Assembly (NCBI RefSeq): GCF_019243155.1
Contig: NZ_JAFAUS010000267.1
Location: 1 to 43,753, forward strand
Direction of reading: 5' to 3'
Length of the DNA stretch: 43,753 bases
Origin: Mycobacterium sp.
GTDB taxonomy: Bacteria; Actinomycetota; Actinomycetes; Mycobacteriales; Mycobacteriaceae
A program made the position numbers and the translations under genes. Below, in pieces: positions 23,180 through 31,075 of this stretch (positions are counted from its first letter, which is position 1; each line of letters starts with the position of its first letter). The notes below the pieces were generated by a model that was given only the letters and a program-made list of their open reading frames with translations, was not told the DNA's origin and ran no database searches.

Positions 23180-23656
23180 CGCCGCGTCGTAGTTGGGCTC
23201 CTGCGCGATTTCCGGCACCAGCTCCGTGTACGCCACGTTGCCGTCGGCGCCGATGACCACCACGGCACGGGCGAGCAGTCCGGCCATCGGGCCGTCGGTG
23301 ATGGTGACGCCGTAGTCCTCGCCGAAGCTGTCCCGGAACGCCGAACCGGTCTTGACGTTCTCGATGCCCTCCGCACCGCAGAACCGCGCCTGCGCGAACG
23401 GCAGATCCTTGGAAACGTTCACCACGGTGGCACCGCCGCCGGCGGCGCGCTCATTGAAGGTCCGCACGCTCGTCGCGCACACCGGCGTGTCAACGGACGG
23501 AAAGATGTTGAGCACCACGGGTTTTCCGCTGAATTGGTCGTTGCTGACCGCGCCCAAATCGGTGCCGGTCAAGCTGAACGCCGGGGCCGGAGATCCGACC
23601 GAGGGCAGCTCGCCGACAGTGTTGATCGGGTTTCCACGCAAGGTTATCTGTGCCAT
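23162..23656 (-). CDS. tpx: Thiol peroxidase Tpx (atypical 2-Cys peroxiredoxin)
   Basis: A 164-residue peroxiredoxin from the ATG at 23656 ([10 protein letters not shown]); a GTG two codons upstream is also possible. The peroxidatic Cys60 in [10 protein letters not shown] and resolving Cys93 in RFCGAEG are present, with FPSVDTP framing the active site. It reduces peroxides with electrons from thioredoxin in the cytosol. M. tuberculosis Tpx has a third Cys at position 80 (established knowledge); here residue 80 is Asn (VVNVSKD). It is divergent from the AraC/DJ-1 regulator gene, matching the Rv1931c-Rv1932 neighbourhood as I remember it. Confidence 0.96.
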   Translation of the reverse strand: MAQITLRGNPINTVGELPSVGSPAPAFSLTGTDLGAVSNDQFSGKPVVLNIFPSVDTPVCATSVRTFNERAAGGGATVVNVSKDLPFAQARFCGAEGIENVKTGSAFRDSFGEDYGVTITDGPMAGLLARAVVVIGADGNVAYTELVPEIAQEPNYDAALAAVG

Positions 23657-23700
23657 GGACACAGTCTGCCAAGCCCGGCCCGACCGCCGGGGGTCAGGTC

Positions 23701-23748
23701 CGTTATGTCCTAATCCGTGGGGTGCGTTATGTCCTAATCCGTGGGGTG
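23701..23748. repeat. Perfect tandem duplication, 2 x 24 bp
   Basis: 23701-23724 and 23725-23748 are identical; each unit contains GTTATGTCC and TAATCCG. It sits in the 107-bp intergenic region between tpx and the AraC/DJ-1 gene. Since 24 is divisible by three, the reading frame stays open through it. It could be a doubled operator for the regulator or a simple slippage repeat. Confidence 0.85.
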
Positions 23749-23763
23749 CGTGACGTAGACGAC

Positions 23764-24741
23764 ATGACGGGTGTGGCGAACACTGAGTTCATGGCTCGCA
23801 AGGTGGTGATCGTCGGCTTCCCCGCCGTTCAGGCGCTCGATGTGGTGGGGCCCCACGACGTCTTCACCACCGCGTCCCTGCTGACCGGTGGCGGTTACGA
23901 GGTCGCCATGTCCTCCCCCGACGGCGAACCCGTGACCACGTCCACCGGTTTGAAGTTCGTGGCGGAACCGCTGCCGGATCCGTGCGATGCCATCGACACG
24001 GTCGTGCTGCCGGGCGGCGGCGGCGTCGACGCGGCGCGCTGCAATCCCGAACTGATGGACTGGATCAAGGCGGTCTCCGGAAACGCTCGACGCGTGGTCA
24101 GCGTCTGCACCGGCGCGTTTCTCGCGGCCGAGTCGGGCCTTCTCGACGGCTGCCGGGCGACCACCCACTGGGCCTTCGCCGAGCGGTTGGCCAGCGAGTT
24201 CCCCAACGTCGATGTGGATCCGGACCCGATCTTCGTCCGTAGCTCAGACCGGGTGTGGACGGCCGCGGGAGTCACCGCCGGCATCGATCTCGCGCTCTCG
24301 CTGGTCGAGGACGACCACGGCACCGAGATCGCGCAGACGGCGGCGCGCTGGCTCGTCCTGTACCTGCGCCGCCCCGGCGGACAGACGCAGTTCGCGGCCC
24401 CGGTGTGGATGCCGCGCGCCAAGCGGGCCCCGATCCGCGAGGTGCAGGAGGCCATCGAGGCCGAGCCCGGCCACCCGCACAGCATCGGCGACCTCGCCCG
24501 CCGGGCGGCAATGAGCCCCCGTCATTTCACCCGGGTGTTCACCGACGAGGTCGGCGAGGCGCCCGGACACTACGTCGAACGCATTCGCACCGAGGCCGCG
24601 CGCCGGCAGCTGGAACAGACCGACGACACCGTCGTCGCGATCGCTTCCCGCTGCGGCTTCGGCACGGCGGAAACGATGCGGCGCAATTTCCTTCGCCGCG
24701 TGGGCATTTCGCCCGACCAATACCGCAAGGCCTTCGCCTGA
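23764..24741 (+). CDS. AraC-family regulator with N-terminal DJ-1/PfpI domain
   Basis: A 325-residue protein from the ATG at 23764; ATG 23791 is an alternative and neither has a strong ribosome-binding site. Residues about 12-190 form a DJ-1/PfpI (GATase1-like) domain with [12 protein letters not shown] and the nucleophile-elbow Cys115 in [10 protein letters not shown]. Residues about 225-325 are two AraC helix-turn-helices: [19 protein letters not shown] and [20 protein letters not shown]. These regulators sense small metabolites through the DJ-1 part. It precedes a stand-alone DJ-1 gene by 19 bp, the arrangement I recall for Rv1931c-Rv1930c. The 24-bp tandem repeat just upstream may be its own operator. 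Confidence 0.9.
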   Translation: MTGVANTEFMARKVVIVGFPAVQALDVVGPHDVFTTASLLTGGGYEVAMSSPDGEPVTTSTGLKFVAEPLPDPCDAIDTVVLPGGGGVDAARCNPELMDWIKAVSGNARRVVSVCTGAFLAAESGLLDGCRATTHWAFAERLASEFPNVDVDPDPIFVRSSDRVWTAAGVTAGIDLALSLVEDDHGTEIAQTAARWLVLYLRRPGGQTQFAAPVWMPRAKRAPIREVQEAIEAEPGHPHSIGDLARRAAMSPRHFTRVFTDEVGEAPGHYVERIRTEAARRQLEQTDDTVVAIASRCGFGTAETMRRNFLRRVGISPDQYRKAFA

Positions 24742-24760
24742 TCCCGAAAGGAATACACCG

Positions 24761-25519
24761 ATGACTCAAATCGCGATCGTGACCTATCCAGGATTCACCG
24801 CGCTGGACATGATCGGCCCGTACGAGATATTGCGAAATTTGCCCGACGCCGAGGTGCGATTTGTGTGGCACGAGGCCGGACCGATCACCGCCGACTCCGG
24901 TGTGCTGGTCATCGGCGCCACGCACTCGTTGGCGGAAACCCCTTCGCCCGACGTCATTCTCGTGCCGGGAGGCCAGTCGACTCCGGTGCACGCCCGTGAC
25001 GAAGTGCTGCTCGACTGGCTGCGGCGGGCCCACCGGACCGCGAGCTGGACGACGTCCGTGTGTTCGGGCTCGGTGCTCCTGGCCGCCGCAGGCCTGCTCG
25101 AGGGCAAGCGGGCGACGTCGCACTGGCTCGCCGTCCCCGCTTTGAAGGCGTTCGGCGCGATCCCGGTCGCCGACGAGCGGATCGTGCAGCAAGGAAACAT
25201 CGTCACGGGAGCGGGCGTGTCCGCCGGGCTCGACCTGGCGCTGTGGCTGGCCGGACAGATCGGCGGCGAAAACCGTGCCAAGACAATCCAGCTCGCGATC
25301 GAATACGACCCGCAGCCGCCGTTCGACTCGGGCCACATGTCGAAGGCGTCGGCGACCACGAAGGTGGCCGCGACCGCGCTGCTCTCCCGGGACAGCGTGA
25401 AGCCCGCCAACATGAAGGCCGTGACGATGCTGGCCTGGGACCAGGCGCTGGCGGCTGTCCGGTCGCGACGGCGGGGCCGCGCCGCTTCGGCCACATCAGT
25501 CGCGCCCGGGAAGTCATGA
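24761..25519 (+). CDS. DJ-1/PfpI family protein (isonitrile hydratase-like)
   Basis: A 252-residue protein: DJ-1/PfpI domain about 1-190 with Asp16 in TALDMIGPYE, VPGGQSTP, and nucleophile Cys101 in TTSVCSGSVLLAAAG. Asp near the N-terminus plus the VCSGS elbow resembles Pseudomonas isonitrile hydratase; the substrate is not proven. The C-terminal ~60 residues (after HMSKASATTKVAA) are Ala/Arg-rich and possibly disordered. The ATG at 24761 has GAAAGGAA upstream. It is in an operon with the AraC/DJ-1 regulator, which probably controls it. Confidence 0.87.
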   Translation: MTQIAIVTYPGFTALDMIGPYEILRNLPDAEVRFVWHEAGPITADSGVLVIGATHSLAETPSPDVILVPGGQSTPVHARDEVLLDWLRRAHRTASWTTSVCSGSVLLAAAGLLEGKRATSHWLAVPALKAFGAIPVADERIVQQGNIVTGAGVSAGLDLALWLAGQIGGENRAKTIQLAIEYDPQPPFDSGHMSKASATTKVAATALLSRDSVKPANMKAVTMLAWDQALAAVRSRRRGRAASATSVAPGKS

Positions 25520-25532
25520 TGCGACTCTGAAA

Positions 25533-25587
25533 AGCCCTAACGCTTCGGCGAGAGTTGTTGTCGCGCTGAGTGGTTAAGCGTTGGGCT
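25533..25587. terminator. Possible bidirectional terminator between convergent genes
   Basis: AGCCCTAACGCTT (25533-25545) pairs with AAGCGTTGGGCT (25576-25587) with a single bulge around a 30-nt loop. It spans the space between the DJ-1 stop (25519) and the SnoaL-like stop (25574). The long loop and lack of a T-run keep confidence low. Confidence 0.35.
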
Positions 25588-26050
25588 GCAAGATCTCGCT
25601 GGATTCGAGTTGGCCGCCGGCCTGCAACCACGCCGCGACCACGCCCGGTGCGTCGCGGTTCGGGTTGTAGATGTCCTCCTCGCTGGAGAACAGGCCGTTG
25701 CCGGCGTAGACGAGCCGGGTCCAGTTCGGGAACCAGAACGGTTCACCGTCCGGATCGGTGGGATGGTCGAGCAAATTCTTGATCATCACGACGACGGCGT
25801 CGTTGTCCTCGTCGTACGCGACCCAGTCGTTGGGAAAGCGCATGTGCGGGAAGGGCGCCATCACCGCGACGATCCAGTCCCGAACCGCCTCACGCCCGCT
25901 GAAGGTGCCGTAGTGATGCTCGGTGTAGACGACGTCTTCGGTGAATAGATCCGCGAAAGGTCGCCAGTCACCTGACGCGCTGCACCCTTCGACGACCCGC
26001 GTGTAATTTTCGATGGCGCTATCGATTTCTGCCCTGGTGAAATTGCCCAT
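25574..26050 (-). CDS. SnoaL/NTF2-like protein
   Basis: A 158-residue protein (ATG at 26050; a GTG at 26059 would add three residues). The cone-shaped alpha+beta fold of the SnoaL/NTF2 superfamily is suggested by the N-terminal helix (EIDSAIENYTRVVEGC), WRPFADLFTEDVVYTEHHYGTFSGREAVRDWI, and late strands with WTRLVYAGNGLFSSEEDIYNP. Family members include polyketide cyclases, ketosteroid isomerases and limonene epoxide hydrolases. A KstR-like box lies between it and the divergent SDR gene, so a role in steroid or lipid breakdown is plausible but not shown. Confidence 0.8.
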   Translation of the reverse strand: MGNFTRAEIDSAIENYTRVVEGCSASGDWRPFADLFTEDVVYTEHHYGTFSGREAVRDWIVAVMAPFPHMRFPNDWVAYDEDNDAVVVMIKNLLDHPTDPDGEPFWFPNWTRLVYAGNGLFSSEEDIYNPNRDAPGVVAAWLQAGGQLESSEILQPNA

Positions 26051-26061
26051 AGCGGACACAC

Positions 26062-26075
26062 TAGAACGTGTTCTG
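26062..26075. promoter_or_regulatory. KstR-like operator
   Basis: TAGAACGTGTTCTG fits the KstR pattern TnnAACnnGTTnnA at all but the last position, and the symmetry extends to ACTAGAACGTGTTCTGGT (26060-26077). It is 12 bp from the SnoaL-like ATG and 34 bp from the SDR ATG, so it could control both. KstR is the TetR-family repressor of mycobacterial cholesterol catabolism (established knowledge). Confidence 0.65.
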
Positions 26076-26108
26076 GTTCCGGGTCACTCGTGCGAATGGG
26101 GTTTTGGA

Positions 26109-26879
26109 ATGAACGTGTTGGAGATGTTCGACTTGCGCGGCAAGCGGGCCTTGGTCACCGGGGCGTCCAGTGGAATCGGCAAGAAAGTGGCGCAGGCCTA
26201 TCTCCAAGCCGGTGCCCACGTAGCCCTTGCGGCGCGACATTCCGACGTTCTGGAAAGCGTCGCCACCGAGATCTCGACGGACGGTGACGGCAAAGTCGTA
26301 CCGATCCGTTGCGACGTCACCCAGCCCGACCAGGTGGACGAAATGCTGGACCGGGTGACGACGGAGCTGGGTGGCATCGACATTGCGGTCTGCAACGCTG
26401 GGATCATCACCGACACCCCGATGCTGGAGATGTCGCCGGAAGAATTCCAGCGCATCCAGAACACCAATGTGACGGGGGTTTTCCTCACCGCCCAGGCGGC
26501 GGCTCGCGCGATGGTCGCGCAAGGCGAGGGTGGCGCCATCATCACCACCGCCTCGATGTCGGGACACATCATCAACATCCCGCAGACTGTCGGTCACTAC
26601 TGTGCCTCCAAGGCGGCGGTCATTCACCTGACCAAGGCCATGGCCGTCGAGCTTGCGCCGCACAACATCCGCGTCAACAGCGTGAGCCCGGGTTACATCC
26701 TCACCGAGCTCGTCGAACCCCTCGCGGAGTACCACCGGCTGTGGGAACCGAAGATCCCGCTGGGGCGCATCGGCCGTCCGGAAGAACTCACCGGGCTCTA
26801 CCTGTATCTCGCCAGCGCCGCCTCCAGCTACATGACCGGCTCGGACGTCGTGATCGACGGCGGGTACACCTGCCCGTAG
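26109..26879 (+). CDS. Classical short-chain dehydrogenase/reductase
   Basis: A 256-residue SDR. Cofactor motif TGASSGIG (17-24), structural NAG at 96-98, catalytic Ser149, Tyr164 and Lys168 (YCASK), then SPGYILTEL and the C-terminal GSDVVIDGGYTCP. Length and motifs fit NAD(P)-dependent 3-oxoacyl or hydroxysteroid-type reductases. The ATG at 26109 follows GGGG/GGA. By position it corresponds to what I recall as Rv1928c. The KstR-like box 34 bp upstream suggests a substrate in sterol or fatty acid metabolism (inference). Confidence 0.92.
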   Translation: MNVLEMFDLRGKRALVTGASSGIGKKVAQAYLQAGAHVALAARHSDVLESVATEISTDGDGKVVPIRCDVTQPDQVDEMLDRVTTELGGIDIAVCNAGIITDTPMLEMSPEEFQRIQNTNVTGVFLTAQAAARAMVAQGEGGAIITTASMSGHIINIPQTVGHYCASKAAVIHLTKAMAVELAPHNIRVNSVSPGYILTELVEPLAEYHRLWEPKIPLGRIGRPEELTGLYLYLASAASSYMTGSDVVIDGGYTCP

Positions 26880-26894
26880 TCATCGGGCGCGGGG

Positions 26895-27563
26895 CTAGCT
26901 CTCCAGCTCGCCGGAGATTCCGCGCTCGATGCCGGCCTGTGCCGCGGCCGGCAACACGATGAGACCGTCCAGCTCTTGGCGCGCCAACTCATACGCGCGC
27001 TGGCGTTCCTGCGGCGCCGCCGCGGAGTCCGACGCGACCCGTAACAAGTTCTGCGCGCGGGCAATTCGCTGTTGGTCGGCCTGAGAAAAGTCGTTGCGGC
27101 GCCTGCGCGCCGCTTCAGCCTCCGCGGCATTGAACGCCGTCACATAGTCCTCGACGGCGGCCATGTACTGGGTGGCGGCGTCGCGGTCGTCGAGCAGATC
27201 TTCGGCCTTCCCCGGGCGCAGGAAGTCGGCTCGCAGCTTGGCTTTATGGAAGGCGATCGTCAGCGGGTCGCGCATGTCGGTCATCAGCGGAAAGTCCAGG
27301 AGCTTGGCGACGTCCAGTTCGTATTCGAGCCAGCGCGCATCCGTGCGGCCGTGCTCGTCGAGGACGCGCCGCAGCGAGCGCCACTGGGCGATGTGGTTAT
27401 TGCCGGTGCCCGCCGAGTCCGCGGCATCGGGCATGGGTGCCCGATCGGCCGGCTGTTCGGGTCGCCTCCGGTTGCCGGTCAACGCTCTGACCGCGGCCAC
27501 GATCACACCGGTGAGTGGCAGGAGAACAATCAGCAGTTCCACGAGCCGGATGAGCAAACCCAC
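26895..27563 (-). CDS. Membrane-anchored protein of unknown function (Rv1927-like by position)
   Basis: 222 residues from the GTG at 27563, just before the hydrophobic stretch (LIRLVELLIVLLPLTGVIVAAV). An upstream in-frame start at 27656 would overlap fadD31 and add a Pro/Arg-rich stretch, so I do not use it. After the single N-terminal membrane helix come a disordered Pro/Ala linker, then a long helical cytoplasmic or periplasmic part with coiled-coil tendency (AEAEAARRRRNDFSQADQQRIARAQNLLRV). No catalytic motif is recognised. The start is 50 bp after the fadD31 stop on the same strand, so it is probably cotranscribed. Confidence 0.75.
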   Translation of the reverse strand: MGLLIRLVELLIVLLPLTGVIVAAVRALTGNRRRPEQPADRAPMPDAADSAGTGNNHIAQWRSLRRVLDEHGRTDARWLEYELDVAKLLDFPLMTDMRDPLTIAFHKAKLRADFLRPGKAEDLLDDRDAATQYMAAVEDYVTAFNAAEAEAARRRRNDFSQADQQRIARAQNLLRVASDSAAAPQERQRAYELARQELDGLIVLPAAAQAGIERGISGELES

Positions 27564-27613
27564 ATGGCCAGGATGCCACCCGCGTGGCCGCCGCGGTGGT
27601 GCGGTTTGCCTGT

Positions 27614-29461
27614 TTAGCGGCCGCCCAGCGTGCCGCTCAGGTATTGGTCGCGGCACGCCCTGCGGGCGAGCTTGCCGCTGGTGGTTCGCGGGATGGCGCC
27701 GGCCGGCAGGAAGAGCACGTCGGCGGGTTGCAGTCCGTGTCGGTCCAGGACCGCCGAACGGATCGCCTCTGTCGCCGGTTCCGGATCCGCGCGGCTGGTG
27801 CGCGCTGCACGCTCGGCGACGACCACCAGGCGTTGGCTCGACGCGTCCGGGCCCTCGGCCGGCACCGCGAACGCCGTCACGTATCCCCGCCGGACGAGCG
27901 GCGAGGCCTCGGCAACCGTGGCTTCGATGTCCTGCGGGTAGTGGTTGCGACCGTCGACGGTGATCAGGTCCACGACCCGTCCCGTCACGTAGAGCTCACC
28001 ATCGAGATACACGCCCAGGTCGCCGCTGCGCAGCCAGCGGCCCTCGGCGTCCGCGCCCTCGGTGTGGCTGCCGTCGGCCAGCCGGGATCGCAGCTTGGCG
28101 CCGAATGCCAGCCGCGTTTCGTCGGGCATCCGCCAGTAGCCACGGGCGACGTTGTTGCCCTGCACCCAGATCTCGCCGACCTCGCCGTCGGGCAGCTCGG
28201 ATTCGGTATCGCGGTCGACGATCACCGCCCACTCGCTGCGGGCCACCTGGCCGCACGACACCTGCACCACGGCGTCGGGAGAATCCTCGGAGACGCGGAC
28301 GGCGTGGCCGGCGCTCAGCTGCTCGCGGTCGAGGTACACCACCGATGCCTCGGCGCCGGTCGCGGTGGTCGCCACGAACAGGGTCGCCTCCGCGATGCCG
28401 TACGAAGGCTTGAACGCCGTGCGCGGCAACCCATATGGAGCGAACGCCTTGTTGAACGTCTGCATCGCGTCGGCGCTGACCGGTTCGGAACCGATGATCA
28501 TCACCACGTTGCTCAGGTCGATGTCATCGCCGGGGCCGGGAAGGCCGCGCTGCGCGGTCCACTCGTAGGCGAAGTTGGGCGCGGCGGTGACGACGTTGCC
28601 CGTCTTCGACTCCGCCGACAGCGCCTGAATCCACCGCAACGGCCTGCGCACGAACGCGGCGGGGGCCATCAGTGTCGAATGGCCGCCGTAGACCGCGGGA
28701 AAGCCGATCATGGACAAACCCATGTCGTGATAGAGCGGCAACCAGCTGACGCCGTGGGTGTTTCGGTCGAGCAGGTCGATCGACAGGATCATCTGCACCA
28801 GATTGGTGCCCACCGCGCGGTGCGTGATCTCCACACCCACCGGTGGCCGTGTCGAGCCCGAGGTGTACTGCAGGTGCGAGACGCGGTCGACGTCGAGTTC
28901 GGCGTGCACGAACGACTCCCCGTCGGAGTCGGGTATCTCGTCGATGATCAGGACGTCCGGCTTGCGCACTCCGGAAAGGTTTCCCAGGAACCCTTCGACC
29001 GCGTCCTTGGCCGCCGCCGTGGTGAGCACGACGCGGGGTTCGGAATCGCGCAGGGCCGTGTCGAGGCGTTCCGCGTGGCCGGGCAGTTCGGGGGCGAACA
29101 GCGGCACCGCGATGGTGCCCGCCTGGACCGTCGCGTAGAAACCGGCGACGTAGTCGATGCCCTGCGGCGCGAGGATCGCGACCCGGTCGCCGTCGGCCGC
29201 AAGCTGCTGCACGCGCGCGCCGATGGCGTTCAGCCGAACGCCCAACTGCGACCAGGTCACCTCGCTCACGTCCCCTTCCGAGCGGGCGTGGTCGATGTAG
29301 CGATACGCCACCTGGTCGCCGACACTGGCGACGTTGCGCGCGATGAGCGAGATCAGCGTGGTGCCTGCCGGCGCCGCGATGTGACCGTCGGCGTCCAGGC
29401 AGTCCTCTATACGCAGCAAGCCGTTTGGCGCCCCAGCGTGCTGATGGGATCCGGAATCCAT
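27614..29461 (-). CDS. fadD31: Fatty acyl-AMP ligase (FadD31-like)
   Basis: A 615-residue adenylating enzyme from the ATG at 29461; a longer in-frame start at 29626 would cover the divergent promoter. The P-loop-like motif YTSGSTRPPVGV is at 199-210 and YHDMGLSMIGFP follows; the later YWRMPDETRLAFGA... WLRSGDLGVYLDGELYVTGR segment completes the core. Length and motifs match FAALs, which activate fatty acids as acyl-AMP for transfer to acyl carrier domains rather than CoA. The symbol rests on similarity and position (Rv1925 neighbourhood) from memory. It could load a PKS elsewhere in the genome; a link to the acyltransferase locus 9 kb away is speculative. Confidence 0.86.
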   Translation of the reverse strand: MDSGSHQHAGAPNGLLRIEDCLDADGHIAAPAGTTLISLIARNVASVGDQVAYRYIDHARSEGDVSEVTWSQLGVRLNAIGARVQQLAADGDRVAILAPQGIDYVAGFYATVQAGTIAVPLFAPELPGHAERLDTALRDSEPRVVLTTAAAKDAVEGFLGNLSGVRKPDVLIIDEIPDSDGESFVHAELDVDRVSHLQYTSGSTRPPVGVEITHRAVGTNLVQMILSIDLLDRNTHGVSWLPLYHDMGLSMIGFPAVYGGHSTLMAPAAFVRRPLRWIQALSAESKTGNVVTAAPNFAYEWTAQRGLPGPGDDIDLSNVVMIIGSEPVSADAMQTFNKAFAPYGLPRTAFKPSYGIAEATLFVATTATGAEASVVYLDREQLSAGHAVRVSEDSPDAVVQVSCGQVARSEWAVIVDRDTESELPDGEVGEIWVQGNNVARGYWRMPDETRLAFGAKLRSRLADGSHTEGADAEGRWLRSGDLGVYLDGELYVTGRVVDLITVDGRNHYPQDIEATVAEASPLVRRGYVTAFAVPAEGPDASSQRLVVVAERAARTSRADPEPATEAIRSAVLDRHGLQPADVLFLPAGAIPRTTSGKLARRACRDQYLSGTLGGR

Positions 29462-29652
29462 GAACGCAAGTCTAGGTGCGCGCGACTGCGTGCCTTCTCC
29501 TCCGGCCACCGCTGGCAGACGGCGATCCGGGTGGCAATAATCCTCTACATCGCCATCGAGTTCGCCGAAATTCACCTTTTCGCAACCTGCCAGGAGTTGG
29601 GTTTCGAGATGTCGACGAGACCGCAACGCTGGCGGAGAGATTAAGGAAACCC

Positions 29653-31071
29653 ATGACCACGACGGAAGAACCGACCGAAGAACCGACGGAAGAACGGCGA
29701 CCGGGCATCATCCAGCGGTTCACCGGGCTGTGCGTCCGGTACGTGGAACGCCTCATGCCCGACCCGTATCTCTTCGCGGTCATCCTGACCCTCATCGTCG
29801 TCGCGCTCGTGGCGCTGCTCGTCCACGGCGCGACGTTCACCGGCATCGTCAAGGCGTGGTACGGCGGCGTCTGGGGACCGCAGAACATCTTCACGTTCGC
29901 GTTCCAGATGGTGCTGGTCCTGGTGACGGGCTACACGCTGGCCGAGGCGCCGATCCTAAAACGCGCCATCGTCTACATCGCGGGTAAGCCCACCAACCAG
30001 GTTCAGGGGGCGCTGCTGTGCTTCGGCGTCAGCACCGTCTTCTCCCTGCTGAACTGGGGGCTCGGGCTGGTGTCGGGTGCGCTCGTCGCGCGCCAGGTCG
30101 CCAAGCGGCTCGATGGCGCGCATTTCGGTTATCTCATCGCGACCGGGTTCATGGGCTACCTCGTCTGGACGCAGGGCCTGTCGTCGTCGATCGCTCTCGC
30201 CAACACCGACACCTCGAGCCCGATCAACGTGATCCACAAGATCACCGGCATGACCGTTCCGTTGTCGTTGACCGTCTTCCAGCCCTACAACTGGGTCGCC
30301 GTGCTCGTCGTCGTGTTTCTGCTCGCCATCGCGATCTGGCGAATGGCGCCCGCGGATGGTCTCGAACCGGACCCGGCGGTCTTCGAGGAGGAGCCGGAAC
30401 CCCAGGCGCCCACCGGCAAGCGGACGCCCGCGGAATGGCTGGAGAATCTCTGGATCCTCAACGTGCTGGTCTTTGCCGCGGGCATCACGTATTTCGTGCT
30501 GAGCGGTTTCGCGCTGAACATCTCCTCGATGATCATGCTGTTCACCATCACGAGCGCTCTGCTGCACGTCACGCCGATTCGCTTCATCAGGGCCTTCTCC
30601 AACGCGGCCCGGGTGTCCGGCCCGTTGCTGCTGCAATACCCCCTGTACGGCGGCATCGTGGGTCTCCTGGGATATCTGCCCTCGCATTCGAAGGCGTTGC
30701 AGACGGTGCTGGCCGAGGCGGTGGTGCACGGCGCCGACCAGTACACGCTGCCCTTCTTCACGTTCCTCGGCTCGGTGCTGATCTCGTTGTTCGTGCCGTC
30801 CGGCGGCGGGCACTGGGCGGTGCAGGGACCCATCGCGGTCGACTCGGCGCTGGCCGTCGGCCAGCACTCGCGGACCTACCTCGGGCTGATCTCGATGTCG
30901 GTCGCCGACGGCGAGGGCGTCGCGAACATGGTCCAGCCGTTCTGGCTGCTGCCGGTGCTCGCCATCGCCAAGCTCAATGTCCGCCAGGTGATGGGGTTTA
31001 CGGTGATTGCCTTCCTGATCGGCTTCGCGGTATCCAGCGCCGCGATCCTGATCGCGCCGCATGTGATCTGA
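29653..31071 (+). CDS. Short-chain fatty acid transporter (AtoE family)
   Basis: A 472-residue polytopic membrane protein with about ten to twelve hydrophobic helices. The ATG at 29653 has AAGGAAA upstream; the in-frame reading back to 29476 is rejected as promoter. After an acidic, Thr/Glu-rich cytoplasmic N-terminus (about 1-17) come helices with NWGLGLVSGALVARQ, TQGLSSSIALANTDTSSPIN, and VPSGGGHWAVQGP, which mark the AtoE short-chain fatty acid uptake family. The stop is 4 bp from the start of the amidase gene, so the two are translationally coupled. It is divergent from fadD31. Confidence 0.88.
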   Translation: MTTTEEPTEEPTEERRPGIIQRFTGLCVRYVERLMPDPYLFAVILTLIVVALVALLVHGATFTGIVKAWYGGVWGPQNIFTFAFQMVLVLVTGYTLAEAPILKRAIVYIAGKPTNQVQGALLCFGVSTVFSLLNWGLGLVSGALVARQVAKRLDGAHFGYLIATGFMGYLVWTQGLSSSIALANTDTSSPINVIHKITGMTVPLSLTVFQPYNWVAVLVVVFLLAIAIWRMAPADGLEPDPAVFEEEPEPQAPTGKRTPAEWLENLWILNVLVFAAGITYFVLSGFALNISSMIMLFTITSALLHVTPIRFIRAFSNAARVSGPLLLQYPLYGGIVGLLGYLPSHSKALQTVLAEAVVHGADQYTLPFFTFLGSVLISLFVPSGGGHWAVQGPIAVDSALAVGQHSRTYLGLISMSVADGEGVANMVQPFWLLPVLAIAKLNVRQVMGFTVIAFLIGFAVSSAAILIAPHVI

Positions 31072-31075
31072 AAAG

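Noticed and set aside
25533..25587. Intrinsic terminator of high confidence at the DJ-1/SnoaL junction
   Set aside because: Kept only as a low-confidence entry: the loop is 30 nt, one arm is inside a coding region and there is no T-run.
27584..29644. A 686-codon plus-strand frame over fadD31
   Set aside because: Antisense to a complete acyl-AMP ligase gene; low-complexity translation typical of shadow frames.
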